64,000 nt of DNA from DATMER01 sp963741305 (GCA_963741305.1 CAVUHL010000003.1:5704001-5768000); one strand, 5' to 3'. Shown: positions 7,305 to 15,413, counted from the first letter of the stretch. Notes: generated by a model from the letters alone, not told the origin. Program-made: numbers and translations.

Positions 7305-7670
7305 CGCTCCGTTCTCCCGCAACGCGGCCGAGCCCTCCTGCTGCGCTCCGGAATACTCCCGCCATGCCACGGAGGACTCCGGCAACGCCATGGAGCGTTC
7401 CTGCAACGCTGCGGAAGACCTTTGACACGCTGCCGCGTTCGCCGGCAACGCTGCCGTGATCACGGGCTGCGCTGCCGCATTTGGAGACAACGCTACTGCA
7501 TTCGATTGCCACGCTCCCGCGTTTGATTGCAACGCTCCCGCGCTTGGGGGCAACGCTGCGGACAGAACGGGAGCGTTGCCCAGAGTTTCCGTAGCGTGTC
7601 CGGAAAGCGCGGGAGCGTTGCAAACCGTCTCCGGACGCCGCCATTGCGTTGCAGATTCGTTGCAGCGTGG
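7305..7670. repeat. Degenerate 21-bp tandem array 1, with an internal switch of orientation
   Basis: After a first 18-bp unit (7305-7322), units of exactly 21 bp run from 7323 to 7553. Most start CGCT or CGC and end in GCAA or CA, with variable middles (for example CGCTCCCGCGTTTGATTG followed by CAA). From about 7576 the same unit continues in reverse orientation (starts TTGCCCAGAG and TTGCAAACCG, ends AGCG or ACGC) in three 21-bp steps, then in shorter 10-11-bp pieces to about 7670. The array fills the space between the 3' ends of the hydrolase and the winged-helix gene. Because 21 is a multiple of three, long spurious frames run through it. No spacer-repeat structure, so not CRISPR. Confidence 0.9.
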
Positions 7671-7766
7671 CATCTTGCGGCCCGCGGAACGCTCGGCTGC
7701 GGGACGGGAAACATCCGGGCGACGAGCGGGGACGATGGCGGCCGATGCCGAGTCCTCCGCGCTGCG

Positions 7767-8237
7767 TCAGGCGGGTTCGGCACCGTTTCCCGAATCCGGG
7801 GCCGATGCTGCGGAATGCATCCGGCGGTACTCCGTCGGGTATCTACCGCGGCCGAGGGTCTCGGTGCGGAGCCAGCCGGCCTTCTCGAGCTCGCGCAGGA
7901 TGCGCAAGAGGGAGGCGCGGTCGATCCGCTCGCCCAGCGCCTTCTCGATGTCGTCCTTGGTGAAAAGCTCCGGAAGCCCCGGCAGGATCTCCATGATGCC
8001 ATCCAAAAGCTCGCCGGGGCCGCGGCGCCTGGGGCGAGGCTCCTCCTCCGGCAGTATTGGCGGCATTGGGGCTGCCGGAGGAGGAGCCTGGGGCTCCGAC
8101 ACCCCCGTGCTGGACATGCCCCACATCAGGTCCAGCAACTGGACCCTGGCCTGATGGCCTGCCTGGACCGCTTCCAAAACCGCGCGCAGCTCCTCGTCGA
8201 GCCGGCGCCGCCGGGCCTCGTACTCGCTCCGTGTCAT
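7767..8237 (-). CDS. Small putative winged-helix protein, partner of array 1 (paralogue of 57226-57660)
   Basis: 156 residues. N-terminal charged helix MTRSEYEARRRRLDEELRAVLEAVQAGHQARVQ, a Pro-rich linker (residues about 50-70), then a C-terminal domain LLDGIMEILPGLPELF..DDIEKALG....RASLLRILRELEKAGWL with a beta-hairpin-like GRGRYPTEYRR, which reads as a winged helix-turn-helix. The same layout and many identical positions (LP.LPE.F..DI..ALG....R..LLR.L....G) recur in the gene at 57226. I do not recognise a named family. Its upstream region carries a perfect palindrome matching the array half-site, suggesting it binds both. Confidence 0.8.
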   Translation of the reverse strand: MTRSEYEARRRRLDEELRAVLEAVQAGHQARVQLLDLMWGMSSTGVSEPQAPPPAAPMPPILPEEEPRPRRRGPGELLDGIMEILPGLPELFTKDDIEKALGERIDRASLLRILRELEKAGWLRTETLGRGRYPTEYRRMHSAASAPDSGNGAEPA

Positions 8238-8251
8238 GCGTTGCCTCCGTT

Positions 8252-8273
8252 GCGTTGCAGCTTAGTGCAACGC
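8252..8273. promoter_or_regulatory. Palindrome made of two array-1 half-sites upstream of the winged-helix gene
   Basis: Perfect inverted repeat GCGTTGCA-N6-TGCAACGC, 14 bp upstream of the winged-helix ATG. Further CGTTGC/GCAACG copies flank it within 8238-8300. The half-site TGCAACGC equals the junction between successive units of array 1 (..GCAA then CGCT..). A probable operator for autoregulation by the adjacent protein. Confidence 0.6.
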
Positions 8274-8371
8274 GAGGCAGGCTGCAACGCGGAAAGCGTC
8301 CGGGCAGCGCGGTTTGCGCGTGCTACCATGGGTAACTTGATGGCGCGACCGTGGCGGGAAGGAGGACATGC

Positions 8372-8575
8372 ATGAGCGCGATTCCGCTCGAACAGGAGAT
8401 CGAGTATCCCACCTCCGACGGCCAGCCCATGGCCGAGACCACGCTCCATCGCAAGGTGATGTCCGACCTCATCGAGGCGCTCGAGCGCCGCTACGCCGGC
8501 GTGCCCGACGTCTGGGTGGGAGGCAACCTCTTTCTCTGCTACCGCGAACGGCTCCGGGAGCTCGAGAAGAGCTAG
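8372..8575 (+). pseudogene. Uma2/DUF820 endonuclease-like gene with its core deleted
   Basis: 67 residues from an ATG at 8372, behind GGAAGGAGG. The first 50 residues (EYPTSDGQPMAETTLHRKVMSDLIEAL..RYAGVPDVWVGGNLFLCYRE) match the N-terminus of Uma2/DUF820 proteins, normally about 190-250 residues. It then ends RLRELEKS, which resembles the C-terminal coiled tail of longer members. The PD-(D/E)XK catalytic core is absent, so an internal deletion has probably left an inactive remnant. It could still be translated. Confidence 0.7.
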
Positions 8576-8587
8576 CCCGGCCTCCGG

Positions 8588-9772
8588 ATGCCAGATCCCG
8601 CCTGGTCGCGCCGCCTCCCCTGGGAGCACCCCACGAACCGCCTGACCCGGGCAGTCGAGAAGCGGAGGGCGCGCGGGCTGCCGATCCTCGACCTGACCGA
8701 GACGAACCCTACGCGGGTCGGCATCCCCTATCCGGAGGAGGAGCTGGCGGAGATCCTCCGCCGTGCAGCCGGTCCCGCCTATGAGCCTCATCCCCGTGGT
8801 GCGCTCGCGGCCCGGGAGGCGCTTGCCGCTTCCTTGTCCACCCCCGGGGACAGCGTCTCGCCGGACGATCTCGTCCTGACGGCTTCCACGAGCGAATCCT
8901 ACTCCTTTCTTTTCAAGCTGTTCGGCGATCCCGGGGACGAGGTGCTGACCACGGCGCCTTGCTATCCCCTGCTCGACAGCCTCGCGGCTTTGGAAGGGCT
9001 TTTTCTCTCCCACGTCCATCTCGCTTCAGGCTGGCGGTTTGCTCTCGGTAAAAAGGGGGTGGAGCGGGTGGAGCTCTCCATCACCCCCCGCACGCGCCTT
9101 CTCGCCCTGGTCCATCCTGGGAACCCGACCGGCGCCTTTCTGTCCACATCGGAGCAGGCCGCGATCTGTGATCTGTGTGCCTCCAGAGGACTGCCGCTGA
9201 TCTCGGACGAGGTGTTCGCCGACTATCCGCTCGATGACGTTCCCCGAGGCGGACCCACGGCGGCGGCTTGCGGGGAAGCGCTCTCTTTTTCGCTGGGCGG
9301 GCTCTCCAAGAGCGCCGGATTGCCGTCCTGGAAGCTGGGCTGGATCCGGGTCGGCGGCCCCATCGGCCTCCGGCGTAAAGCGGTGAAGGCGCTGGAGATG
9401 GTGGCGGACAGCTATTTATCCGTGGGAACGCCGGTCCAGCGGGCGCTCCCCGGCGTGCTGGAGCTGGCTCCTCGCATTCGCTCAGCAATCCTGAACCGGG
9501 TCCGGGGCAATCTCGAAAACCTGAGGTGTCTTCCGGGGCTGCTGAAGCCCTCGGGGGGCTGGTCGGCCCTGCTCCGCGTCTGTCTGCCGCAATCCGACGA
9601 GGACATTGCTCTGGAGATCCTCGACCGGACCGGCGTCCTCGTCCACCCCGGATACTTCTTCGATTTCGAGACGGAGGATTTTCTCGTGCTCTCTCTGCTG
9701 CCCGAGCCGGCGCGGTTCGCGGAGGGAGTCCGCCTCCTCGCGGCTGCAACGGACCGGCAGAGCTCAACGTAA
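8588..9772 (+). CDS. PLP-dependent class I/II aminotransferase
   Basis: 394 residues. Fold type I aminotransferase: LDLTETNPTRVGIPYP at the N-terminus, cofactor-binding TASTSESYSFLFKLFGDPGDEVL, PGNPTGAFLS, SDEVFADYPL, and the PLP lysine in GGLSKSAGLPSWKLGWI (Lys241). Known relatives transaminate amino acids to 2-oxo acids in the cytoplasm; the specific substrate is not clear. Starts 12 bp after the Uma2 remnant and is followed 25 bp later by a serine hydrolase gene on the same strand. Confidence 0.9.
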   Translation: MPDPAWSRRLPWEHPTNRLTRAVEKRRARGLPILDLTETNPTRVGIPYPEEELAEILRRAAGPAYEPHPRGALAAREALAASLSTPGDSVSPDDLVLTASTSESYSFLFKLFGDPGDEVLTTAPCYPLLDSLAALEGLFLSHVHLASGWRFALGKKGVERVELSITPRTRLLALVHPGNPTGAFLSTSEQAAICDLCASRGLPLISDEVFADYPLDDVPRGGPTAAACGEALSFSLGGLSKSAGLPSWKLGWIRVGGPIGLRRKAVKALEMVADSYLSVGTPVQRALPGVLELAPRIRSAILNRVRGNLENLRCLPGLLKPSGGWSALLRVCLPQSDEDIALEILDRTGVLVHPGYFFDFETEDFLVLSLLPEPARFAEGVRLLAAATDRQSST

Positions 9773-9797
9773 ACTCTTCGTCCACAAGGAGAGTCCA

Positions 9798-10910
9798 ATG
9801 AGAGCTCTGCGGCCGATAGCAGTCTTACTCGTCCTGGCATCCCATTCTGCCCTGGCCGCCGGCCCGCCGCCGGAGGCCCAGGCAATGGCCTATCTCACGG
9901 AAATCTGGCGCTCGATCGGGACGCCGGGCATCTCCGTGGCGGTCGCTCACAAGGGGCAGCTCGTCTTTTCGCAGAGCGTCGGCTTCGCGGACCTCGACAA
10001 CATGGTCCCGGCCAGCGGTTCGACCGTCTATAACATCGGATCGGTTTCGAAAGCTTTGACGGCCGTCGCGGTCATGCAGCTCGTCGAGCAGGGGAAGGTG
10101 CGCCTCGACGATCCGATCCAGATGTACGTGCCGTCCTTTCCGGACAAGGGATCGCCCATCACCATCCGCCACATCATGACCCAGACTTCGGGCATCCGGC
10201 ACTATCGGGACACAGACTTCCCGGATTCGGTCGACAACGAGAACATGAAGCCCGTCGCCACGCTGGAGGAGGCGACCCGGATCTTCAAGGACGATGCCCT
10301 CCTCTTCAAGCCGGGCGAGCGCTACTTCTACACCTCGTATGCCGTCAACCTGTTGCAGGGAGTGATCGAGAAAGCGGGCGGCATGGCCTTCGAGGACTAC
10401 ATGCGGAAGCACGTCTGGGAGCCGGCGGGCATGTTCAATTCCGCCTTCGACGTGCCCGAACGGATCGTCCCGCACCGTGCCAGGGGATACCAGGCCGTCG
10501 ACGGACGGATGCGCAACTATCCCTACGGCGACTTGACCTACAAGTTCGCGAGCGGCGGCATGCTCTCGACGGCCGACGACCTCGCGCGGTTCGGGATGGC
10601 CTTGAGCCGCGGCGCCCTGCTCAAACCCGAGACCCTCGCGCTCATGTACAAGCCGATCGATCCGGTCCCGCGGCACCAGGAGGACGGATCAACCCAGCCG
10701 ATGGACTTTTCCCAGGCCTTGATCTGGAGGATCCTCAAGGACGATGCCGGGCGCACCTTCGTCAACCACTGTGGCACCGTAAAGGGGTTCAACGCCTGCC
10801 TCGTGAGCTATCCGGAGCAGGATCTCGTCGTGGCGATCCTGGCGAACGGGTATCCGGCGCCGGCCCGCCGGGAGGCCGTCGCCATCGGACGGTTCTTCCT
10901 GCCTCCCTAA
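9798..10910 (+). CDS. Secreted serine hydrolase of the beta-lactamase (class C/LACTB-like) family
   Basis: 370 residues. The ATG at 9798 follows AAGGAGAG and opens a signal peptide (LRPIAVLLVLASHSALAAG). Catalytic motif SxxK is SVSK with Ser82 and Lys85; the second motif is YTS in FYTSYAVNLL (LACTB-like rather than the Tyr-x-Asn of lactamases), and the third is HCG in FVNHCGTVKGF. The lid and helix pattern TIRHIMTQTSGIRHY is typical. Likely a periplasmic peptidase or esterase rather than an antibiotic lactamase. Its last 4 bp overlap the convergent msrA gene. Confidence 0.88.
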   Translation: MRALRPIAVLLVLASHSALAAGPPPEAQAMAYLTEIWRSIGTPGISVAVAHKGQLVFSQSVGFADLDNMVPASGSTVYNIGSVSKALTAVAVMQLVEQGKVRLDDPIQMYVPSFPDKGSPITIRHIMTQTSGIRHYRDTDFPDSVDNENMKPVATLEEATRIFKDDALLFKPGERYFYTSYAVNLLQGVIEKAGGMAFEDYMRKHVWEPAGMFNSAFDVPERIVPHRARGYQAVDGRMRNYPYGDLTYKFASGGMLSTADDLARFGMALSRGALLKPETLALMYKPIDPVPRHQEDGSTQPMDFSQALIWRILKDDAGRTFVNHCGTVKGFNACLVSYPEQDLVVAILANGYPAPARREAVAIGRFFLPP

Positions 10911-11521
10911 CGCTTCAGCTTGTCCGCGAAATGCTTGCGCAGCTTGGCGACCTTGGGCGCGGCCGTGTACTGGATGTAGGGCTGCCGGGGATTCCGCGCC
11001 GCGTAGTCCTGGTGGTACAGCTCGGCCTCGTAGAACTTCTCCAGCGGAGCGACCTCGGTCACGATCGGCGCGCCGAGCACGTTGCCCTCGTCGAGCTGGC
11101 GGATGTAGGCCTTGGCCACCTGCGCCTGCTCTTCATCCGTGGTGAAGATGGCGGAGCGGTACTGCCGTCCACGATCCGCTCCCTGGCGGTTGAGCTGCGT
11201 CGGATCGTGGGCCACCGAGAAGAACACCTTCAGGATCTGCCCAAGGCTCACCCGGGCGGGATCGAAGCGCACCTCGATGACTTCGGCGTGATCCGTCCTG
11301 CCGGTGCATACGGAGTCATAGTCGGCCGTCTCGGCCGTGCCGCCGGCATAGCCGGAGCGGACCGCAAGGACGCCATCCATCTCCTTCAAAACGGCTTCGA
11401 CACACCAGAAGCAGCCTCCGCCGAGCACGATGGACTGCTCGCCCGATTTCTGCACGGTATCGAGCTGGGGGTCGGGGAACTCATGGGGCGGTACGCGGGG
11501 GATTTCACAGGTCAGGTCCAT
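10907..11521 (-). CDS. msrA: Peptide methionine sulfoxide reductase MsrA
   Basis: 204 residues from the ATG at 11521. The MsrA active site GCFWC (Cys37) is present in IVLGGGCFWCVEAVLKEMDGVLAVRSGYAGG, followed by YDSVCTGRTDHAEVIEVRFDP and the characteristic HDPTQLNRQGADRGRQYRSAIF. C-terminal region FYEAELYHQDY is also complete. It reduces Met-S-sulfoxide in proteins using thioredoxin. A frame extension upstream of 11521 lacks homology, so this start is preferred. No signal peptide, so cytoplasmic. Confidence 0.95.
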   Translation of the reverse strand: MDLTCEIPRVPPHEFPDPQLDTVQKSGEQSIVLGGGCFWCVEAVLKEMDGVLAVRSGYAGGTAETADYDSVCTGRTDHAEVIEVRFDPARVSLGQILKVFFSVAHDPTQLNRQGADRGRQYRSAIFTTDEEQAQVAKAYIRQLDEGNVLGAPIVTEVAPLEKFYEAELYHQDYAARNPRQPYIQYTAAPKVAKLRKHFADKLKR

Positions 11522-11580
11522 GGCCGAATGATACCGCGCCTCACCTCGCCGGTCCCACCTCAACTACAATGCGCAGCGTC

Positions 11581-12003
11581 ATGCGCTCCCTGGGGATCGA
11601 CTTCGGCGAGAAGCGGATCGGGCTGGCGATCTCGGACCCCGAGGGCCGCCTGGCCTTGCCGTTGACCACCCTGGAGCGCCGCAACGACCGCTCCGCCGTC
11701 CGGGCGATCGAGGAGATCGCCCGGCGCGAGGGGGTCGGGCGGCTCGTCCTCGGAGAGCCGGTCGGGCTCGACGGGCAGCGCGGCGAGGCCGCCGAGCGCG
11801 TGCGGCGCTTCGGCAACCGCCTTGCCGGGATCACCGGCCTGCCCGTGCGGCTCATCAACGAGTCCCTGACCACCGTCGAGGCCCAGGAGCGGCTGCGCGC
11901 GGCCGGCATCGATCCGCGGCGCGAGCCCGGACGGATAGATGCCGTCGCCGCCCAGATCCTTCTCCAGGAGGCTCTGGATTCAGAGCCTGCCGGCACTCAG
12001 TAG
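11581..12003 (+). CDS. ruvX: RuvX/YqgF-family Holliday-junction-resolvase-like protein
   Basis: 140 residues from the ATG at 11581 (MRSLGIDFGEKRIGLAISD), which matches the normal YqgF N-terminus; an in-frame ATG at 11569 would add four residues but overlaps a possible -10 box (TACAAT, 11565-11570). RNase H-fold motifs: DFGEKRIGLA, VLGEPVGLDGQ, LINESLTTVEA, and DAVAAQILLQ with the last acidic residue. Family members resolve Holliday junctions or process pre-16S rRNA. The mltG gene follows 5 bp downstream, a common pairing. Confidence 0.92.
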   Translation: MRSLGIDFGEKRIGLAISDPEGRLALPLTTLERRNDRSAVRAIEEIARREGVGRLVLGEPVGLDGQRGEAAERVRRFGNRLAGITGLPVRLINESLTTVEAQERLRAAGIDPRREPGRIDAVAAQILLQEALDSEPAGTQ

Positions 12004-12008
12004 AGAAA

Positions 12009-13124
12009 GTGGAGGAGCGGTTGGCACGAAGCAAATCCAAGAGCAAGCCCGCAGGCGCCTGGAAAAGGATCCTGCTCGGATTGCTCGTCCTGCTCGCCCT
12101 GGCGCTGATCCCGGTGGCGATGCTCGGCTGGTCCTGGTTCAAGCTCCAGCGCCCGTACCAGGGGTACCAGGGCGAGGAGAAGATCGTCGAGGTCGAGCCC
12201 GGCATGGGCGCGGGCGAGATCCTCGAGCGCCTGCAGCAGGAGGGGGTCGTGGCCGATGCCAAGCTCGCCCGTTCCTACCTGATCTATTTCATGGACGACC
12301 CGCCGATGCGGGCCGGGGAGTACCGTTTCCGCGGCCCGCTGACGACGCCGCAGGTGCTCCGGATGCTGGTGAAGGGCCAGGTGCTCACCCACGCGGTCAC
12401 GGTGATCGAGGGGCTCACCTTCGAGGAGATCGCGAGCCAGCTCGACCGCCTCGGCTATGGACGGCGTGAGGCCTTCCTCGACCTGATGCGCTCGCCCGAG
12501 CTCGTGGCCGACCTCGATCCCGAGGCCCAGGACCTGGAGGGCTACCTCTTTCCCGAGACCTACTCTTTCGCCCGGTCCGTGGACGAGCGCACGATCGTCC
12601 AGACCCTGGTCAAGACCTTCCGCGAGCGTTTCGAGAAGGAGGTTCGGCCGCGGCTCAACAACAACCCCGGCCAGACCGTGCGCCAGCTCGTCACCCTGGC
12701 GAGCATCGTGGAGAAGGAGGCCCAGGTCGCCACCGAGCGCCCGCTCATCGCCGCGGTCTACCAGAACCGGCTCGACCGGGGGATCGGCCTCATGGCCGAT
12801 CCGACCGTGATCTACGCCCTGAAGCGGGCCGGGCGCTGGAACGGCAACATCCGGAGGGACGACCTGCGGGTGGACTCGCCCTACAACACCTACCGTTACG
12901 CCGGCCTCCCACCCGGGCCGATCTGCAACCCGGGCCTCGCCAGCCTCGTGGCCGCCTCCGAGCCCGCGGACGCCCCCTATATCTATTTCGTGAGCCGCAA
13001 TGACGGTACCCATGTCTTCTCCGAGACCCTGGCCGAGCACAACCGCAACGTCAACCAGTGGCAGCGGAAGTACTGGCGGGACCGCCGGGCCCAGGAACGT
13101 GCCCAAAAACAGGGCAGCAGGTAG
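12009..13124 (+). CDS. mltG: Endolytic murein transglycosylase MltG
   Basis: 371 residues. One N-terminal membrane helix (about 19-41), a LysM-like region (EKIVEVEPGMGAGEILERLQQEGVV), then the YceG catalytic domain with LEGYLFPETYSF, the catalytic Glu in ASIVEKEA, and VYQNRL..GIGLMADPTVIYAL and SPYNTYRYAGLPPGPICNPG. It cleaves nascent glycan strands at the inner membrane. The start is GTG at 12009; an in-frame TTG at 12021 lies nearer GGAGGA and is an alternative. Probably co-transcribed with ruvX. Confidence 0.94.
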   Translation: MEERLARSKSKSKPAGAWKRILLGLLVLLALALIPVAMLGWSWFKLQRPYQGYQGEEKIVEVEPGMGAGEILERLQQEGVVADAKLARSYLIYFMDDPPMRAGEYRFRGPLTTPQVLRMLVKGQVLTHAVTVIEGLTFEEIASQLDRLGYGRREAFLDLMRSPELVADLDPEAQDLEGYLFPETYSFARSVDERTIVQTLVKTFRERFEKEVRPRLNNNPGQTVRQLVTLASIVEKEAQVATERPLIAAVYQNRLDRGIGLMADPTVIYALKRAGRWNGNIRRDDLRVDSPYNTYRYAGLPPGPICNPGLASLVAASEPADAPYIYFVSRNDGTHVFSETLAEHNRNVNQWQRKYWRDRRAQERAQKQGSR

Positions 13125-13133
13125 CTAAAAACA

Positions 13134-13163
13134 TTGACAGTTGCCCTCCTCTGGGTGTATCAA
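13134..13163 (+). promoter_or_regulatory. Sigma70-like promoter for the pseudokinase-TonB gene
   Basis: TTGACA (13134-13139), an 18-nt spacer and TATCAA (13158-13163). The box lies just after the mltG stop and about 90 bp before the next start codon, which has its own AGGAGG. Confidence 0.6.
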
Positions 13164-13251
13164 GCTTCCAGCATTCACCTGTGAAGCGCCGCGAGGCGTG
13201 TCTGGCTAGGAAATTGGATACCGCCGTGGGCAGGTCCCCAGAGGAGGCTGT

Positions 13252-15177
13252 ATGAACATCCCGGAGGAGTTTGGGAAGTATCTACTTCTCAAGAAACTAA
13301 CTGAAGATCCGCTCGGAGAGACCTTCCGTGCCGGGAAGGTCGGCAAGGAGGGGGGCATGGAGCAGGTCGTGCTCCTGCGGGTCTTCAACGGCAAAGGTGT
13401 CGATGGCGAGAAGCTCTGGCAGAAGGCATCCGGACGGGCCACCGTCCAGCAGTCCCTCAAGAGCCCCAACATCGGCAGCGGCGTCGACCTCGGCCGGGTC
13501 CGCAGCTACCCCTACGCAGCCTACGACTACATTTCGGGCAAGAACCTGGCCGCGCTGCTCGCCCAGGCGAACAAGCAGATGTCGCCGATCCCGACGGACC
13601 ATGCGCTGCTCGTCGCCGAGCGCATCGCGCTCGCCCTGGCCGCGGCGTACGAGACCCGGATTCAGGACGAGCGCATCCTGCACGGGTTCCTGGTCCCGCA
13701 GCTGGTCATGATCTCGAATGAGGGCGAGACCCGCCTCCTCGGCTTCGAGGCCGCCCCGGGCCTGCGCTCCCTGGCCTCCGCCGGCTGGCAGGATTCGGAT
13801 CTGAGACCGTACCTCTCCCCCGAGACCTTCGAAGGCGCCACGGCCTCCAGGGCCGACGACGTCTTTTCGCTGGGCGCCATCCTCTTCGAGATGCTGACCG
13901 GCGAGCGGATCACCGTCGCATCTCCGGATGCCTACGCGGCCCGGATCGACGCCGCCCTGCTCGCCAACGAGGGGACGCCGCTGCCCCCGGAGATCGCCGC
14001 CCTGCTCAAGAAGAGCCTGACGGCCCGCGATCAGCGCATCGCCGACGCGGTCACCTGGCACAAGACGCTGTCGAAGCTGATGATCGACGGGCACTTCAGC
14101 CCGACGACGTTCAACCTCGCCTTCTTCATGCACAACCTCTTCCGCGACGAGATCGAGCGGGAGAGCCAGGAGATCCAGGCGGAGAAGAAGCTGGAGCTTC
14201 CGAAGAAGGCGGCCGAGCCCGTTCCGGTCCCGGTCCCGGTGTCTCACGAGACCCGCGAGGTCGCCACCTCGGTCCGCGACACGACGCTGTCGGGCACGCG
14301 CTCGCAGTTCGTCGAGGAGAAGTCAAAGAAGGGCCTCTGGATCGGCATCGCCGCCGCCCTGCTGGTGGCCGTCGGTGTCGGTGGCTATTTCATGATGTCG
14401 GGCGGCAAGAAGACCGCGGCGGTGGAGCCGGCTCCCGCTACGTTCGTACCCGCGGCCCAGCCTGCTGCGATGCCGGGAGGAGTCCAGCCTGCTCCGGTCC
14501 CGGCGGGTCCGACCCCCGAGGAGCTCCAGGCCCAGATCCAGGCCATGATCTCGGCCCAGGGCAAGCAGGTCGAGGACAAGCTCAAGGACCAGTACGACGA
14601 CCGGATCAAGCAGCTCCAGTCGCAGCTCGAGGAGAGCCGCAAGGCCGCGATCGAGCAGGACCGCCAGGACGCGCGGCAGGCCGACCGTCCAGTGCCGGCC
14701 CCCGTGCAGGAGACGCCCGAGCCCGAGGTTCGGACTGCCACCAAGGTCGAAACCCCGGCTCCCGCCCCGGTCCTTCCGGAGCCGACCCCCGAGCCGCAGA
14801 AGGCCGAGCCGGTGCAGCAGGCGCCCGCCCCGGTGCAGCAGGCTCCGGCGCCGGCCGTCCGCAAGACGCAGTTCGGTGACATGGTGCAGTTCGGGGCCAG
14901 CGGCGCCACCGCGCCCAAGCTGGCCTCCAGGCTCGAACCGCGCTACCCGGCGGCCGCCCAGCGGCTCAACAAGGCTGCCGATGTCGACATCAAGGTGCTG
15001 GTGGACGAGAACGGCCGGGTGACCGACGCCCAGAGGGTCGGCCAGAAGGCCGGCTTCGGGTTCGACGAGGCCGCCCTCGAAGCCGCCAAGCGGGCGCAGT
15101 TCAACCCCGCGACCAAGGACGGCGTGCGGGTGAAGATGTGGTACACGCTCCGGGTGAAGTTCGCACCGGGGCGGTAG
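13252..15177 (+). CDS. Pseudokinase - transmembrane - TonB C-terminal domain fusion
   Basis: 641 residues, ATG preceded by GAGGAGG. Residues about 8-280 follow the Ser/Thr kinase fold (YLLLKKLTEDPLGETFRAGK.., YDYISGKNLAALLAQ, SPETFEGATASRADDVFSLGAILFEMLTGERI), but the beta3 Lys is replaced (VVLLRVF), HRD is HGF, and DFG is GFE, so it should be inactive. A transmembrane helix lies at about 361-382, then a Pro/Ala-rich and coiled region (about 426-476), and a TonB/TolA-type C-terminal domain (about 558-641: LEPRYPAAAQRL..VDIKVLVDENGRVTDAQRV..LEAAKRAQFNPA). A cytoplasmic sensor coupled to a periplasmic energy-transducer domain is inferred. Confidence 0.85.
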   Translation: MNIPEEFGKYLLLKKLTEDPLGETFRAGKVGKEGGMEQVVLLRVFNGKGVDGEKLWQKASGRATVQQSLKSPNIGSGVDLGRVRSYPYAAYDYISGKNLAALLAQANKQMSPIPTDHALLVAERIALALAAAYETRIQDERILHGFLVPQLVMISNEGETRLLGFEAAPGLRSLASAGWQDSDLRPYLSPETFEGATASRADDVFSLGAILFEMLTGERITVASPDAYAARIDAALLANEGTPLPPEIAALLKKSLTARDQRIADAVTWHKTLSKLMIDGHFSPTTFNLAFFMHNLFRDEIERESQEIQAEKKLELPKKAAEPVPVPVPVSHETREVATSVRDTTLSGTRSQFVEEKSKKGLWIGIAAALLVAVGVGGYFMMSGGKKTAAVEPAPATFVPAAQPAAMPGGVQPAPVPAGPTPEELQAQIQAMISAQGKQVEDKLKDQYDDRIKQLQSQLEESRKAAIEQDRQDARQADRPVPAPVQETPEPEVRTATKVETPAPAPVLPEPTPEPQKAEPVQQAPAPVQQAPAPAVRKTQFGDMVQFGASGATAPKLASRLEPRYPAAAQRLNKAADVDIKVLVDENGRVTDAQRVGQKAGFGFDEAALEAAKRAQFNPATKDGVRVKMWYTLRVKFAPGR

Positions 15178-15192
15178 GCCCGACTCGAATCT

Positions 15193-15216
15193 GCCGCCCG
15201 GCGTCCGCCGGGCGGC
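15193..15216 (+). terminator. GC hairpin after the pseudokinase-TonB gene
   Basis: Perfect stem CCGCCCGGCG / CGCCGGGCGG (15194-15203 and 15206-15215) with a 2-nt loop, extended by one G-C pair, 15 bp after the stop. No T-tract. It abuts a longer inverted repeat. Confidence 0.55.
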
Positions 15217-15413
15217 CCCTCACCCCCGGCCCCTCTCCCACCGCACACCCGGACCGCCGGGAGAGGGGAGGGTGGCTTCGGAAGACACCTCCCCATGCGC
15301 GGCTTCGATTTCAGGTACAGAGCGGAGATGAATGGCGACGGGCTGGGGCGTCACGCGCCCCCCTCTCCCGGGGGTCCGGGTGTGCGGTGGGAGAGGGGTT
15401 AGGGGGTGAGGGG
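15216..15413. repeat. Long imperfect inverted repeat of the CCCTCACCCC...CTCTCCC type
   Basis: The left arm (about 15216-15268: CCCCTCACCCCC, CCCCTCTCCCACCGCACACC, CGGGAGAGGGG) is repeated inverted in the right arm (about 15360-15413) with only a few mismatches; about 90 bp separate them. Sequences of this type are dispersed repeats in many high-GC genomes. Placed between two convergent genes it could fold into a long hairpin and act as a two-way terminator. No coding potential. Confidence 0.8.

Noticed and set aside
7305..7670. CRISPR array
   Set aside because: Units are contiguous, degenerate and 21 bp long, with no conserved repeat separated by unique spacers, and no cas genes are present. 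The same applies to arrays 2 and 3.
7141..7673. Minus-strand frames with repeats such as KRGSVAI and NAPAL across array 1
   Set aside because: Same reason: a period divisible by three gives heptads in every frame. Orientation switch inside the array breaks any single repeat pattern.
9798..10910. Antibiotic-resistance beta-lactamase
   Set aside because: SxxK is present but the Tyr-x-Asn motif is YTS and the third motif HCG, as in LACTB-like peptidases and esterases.
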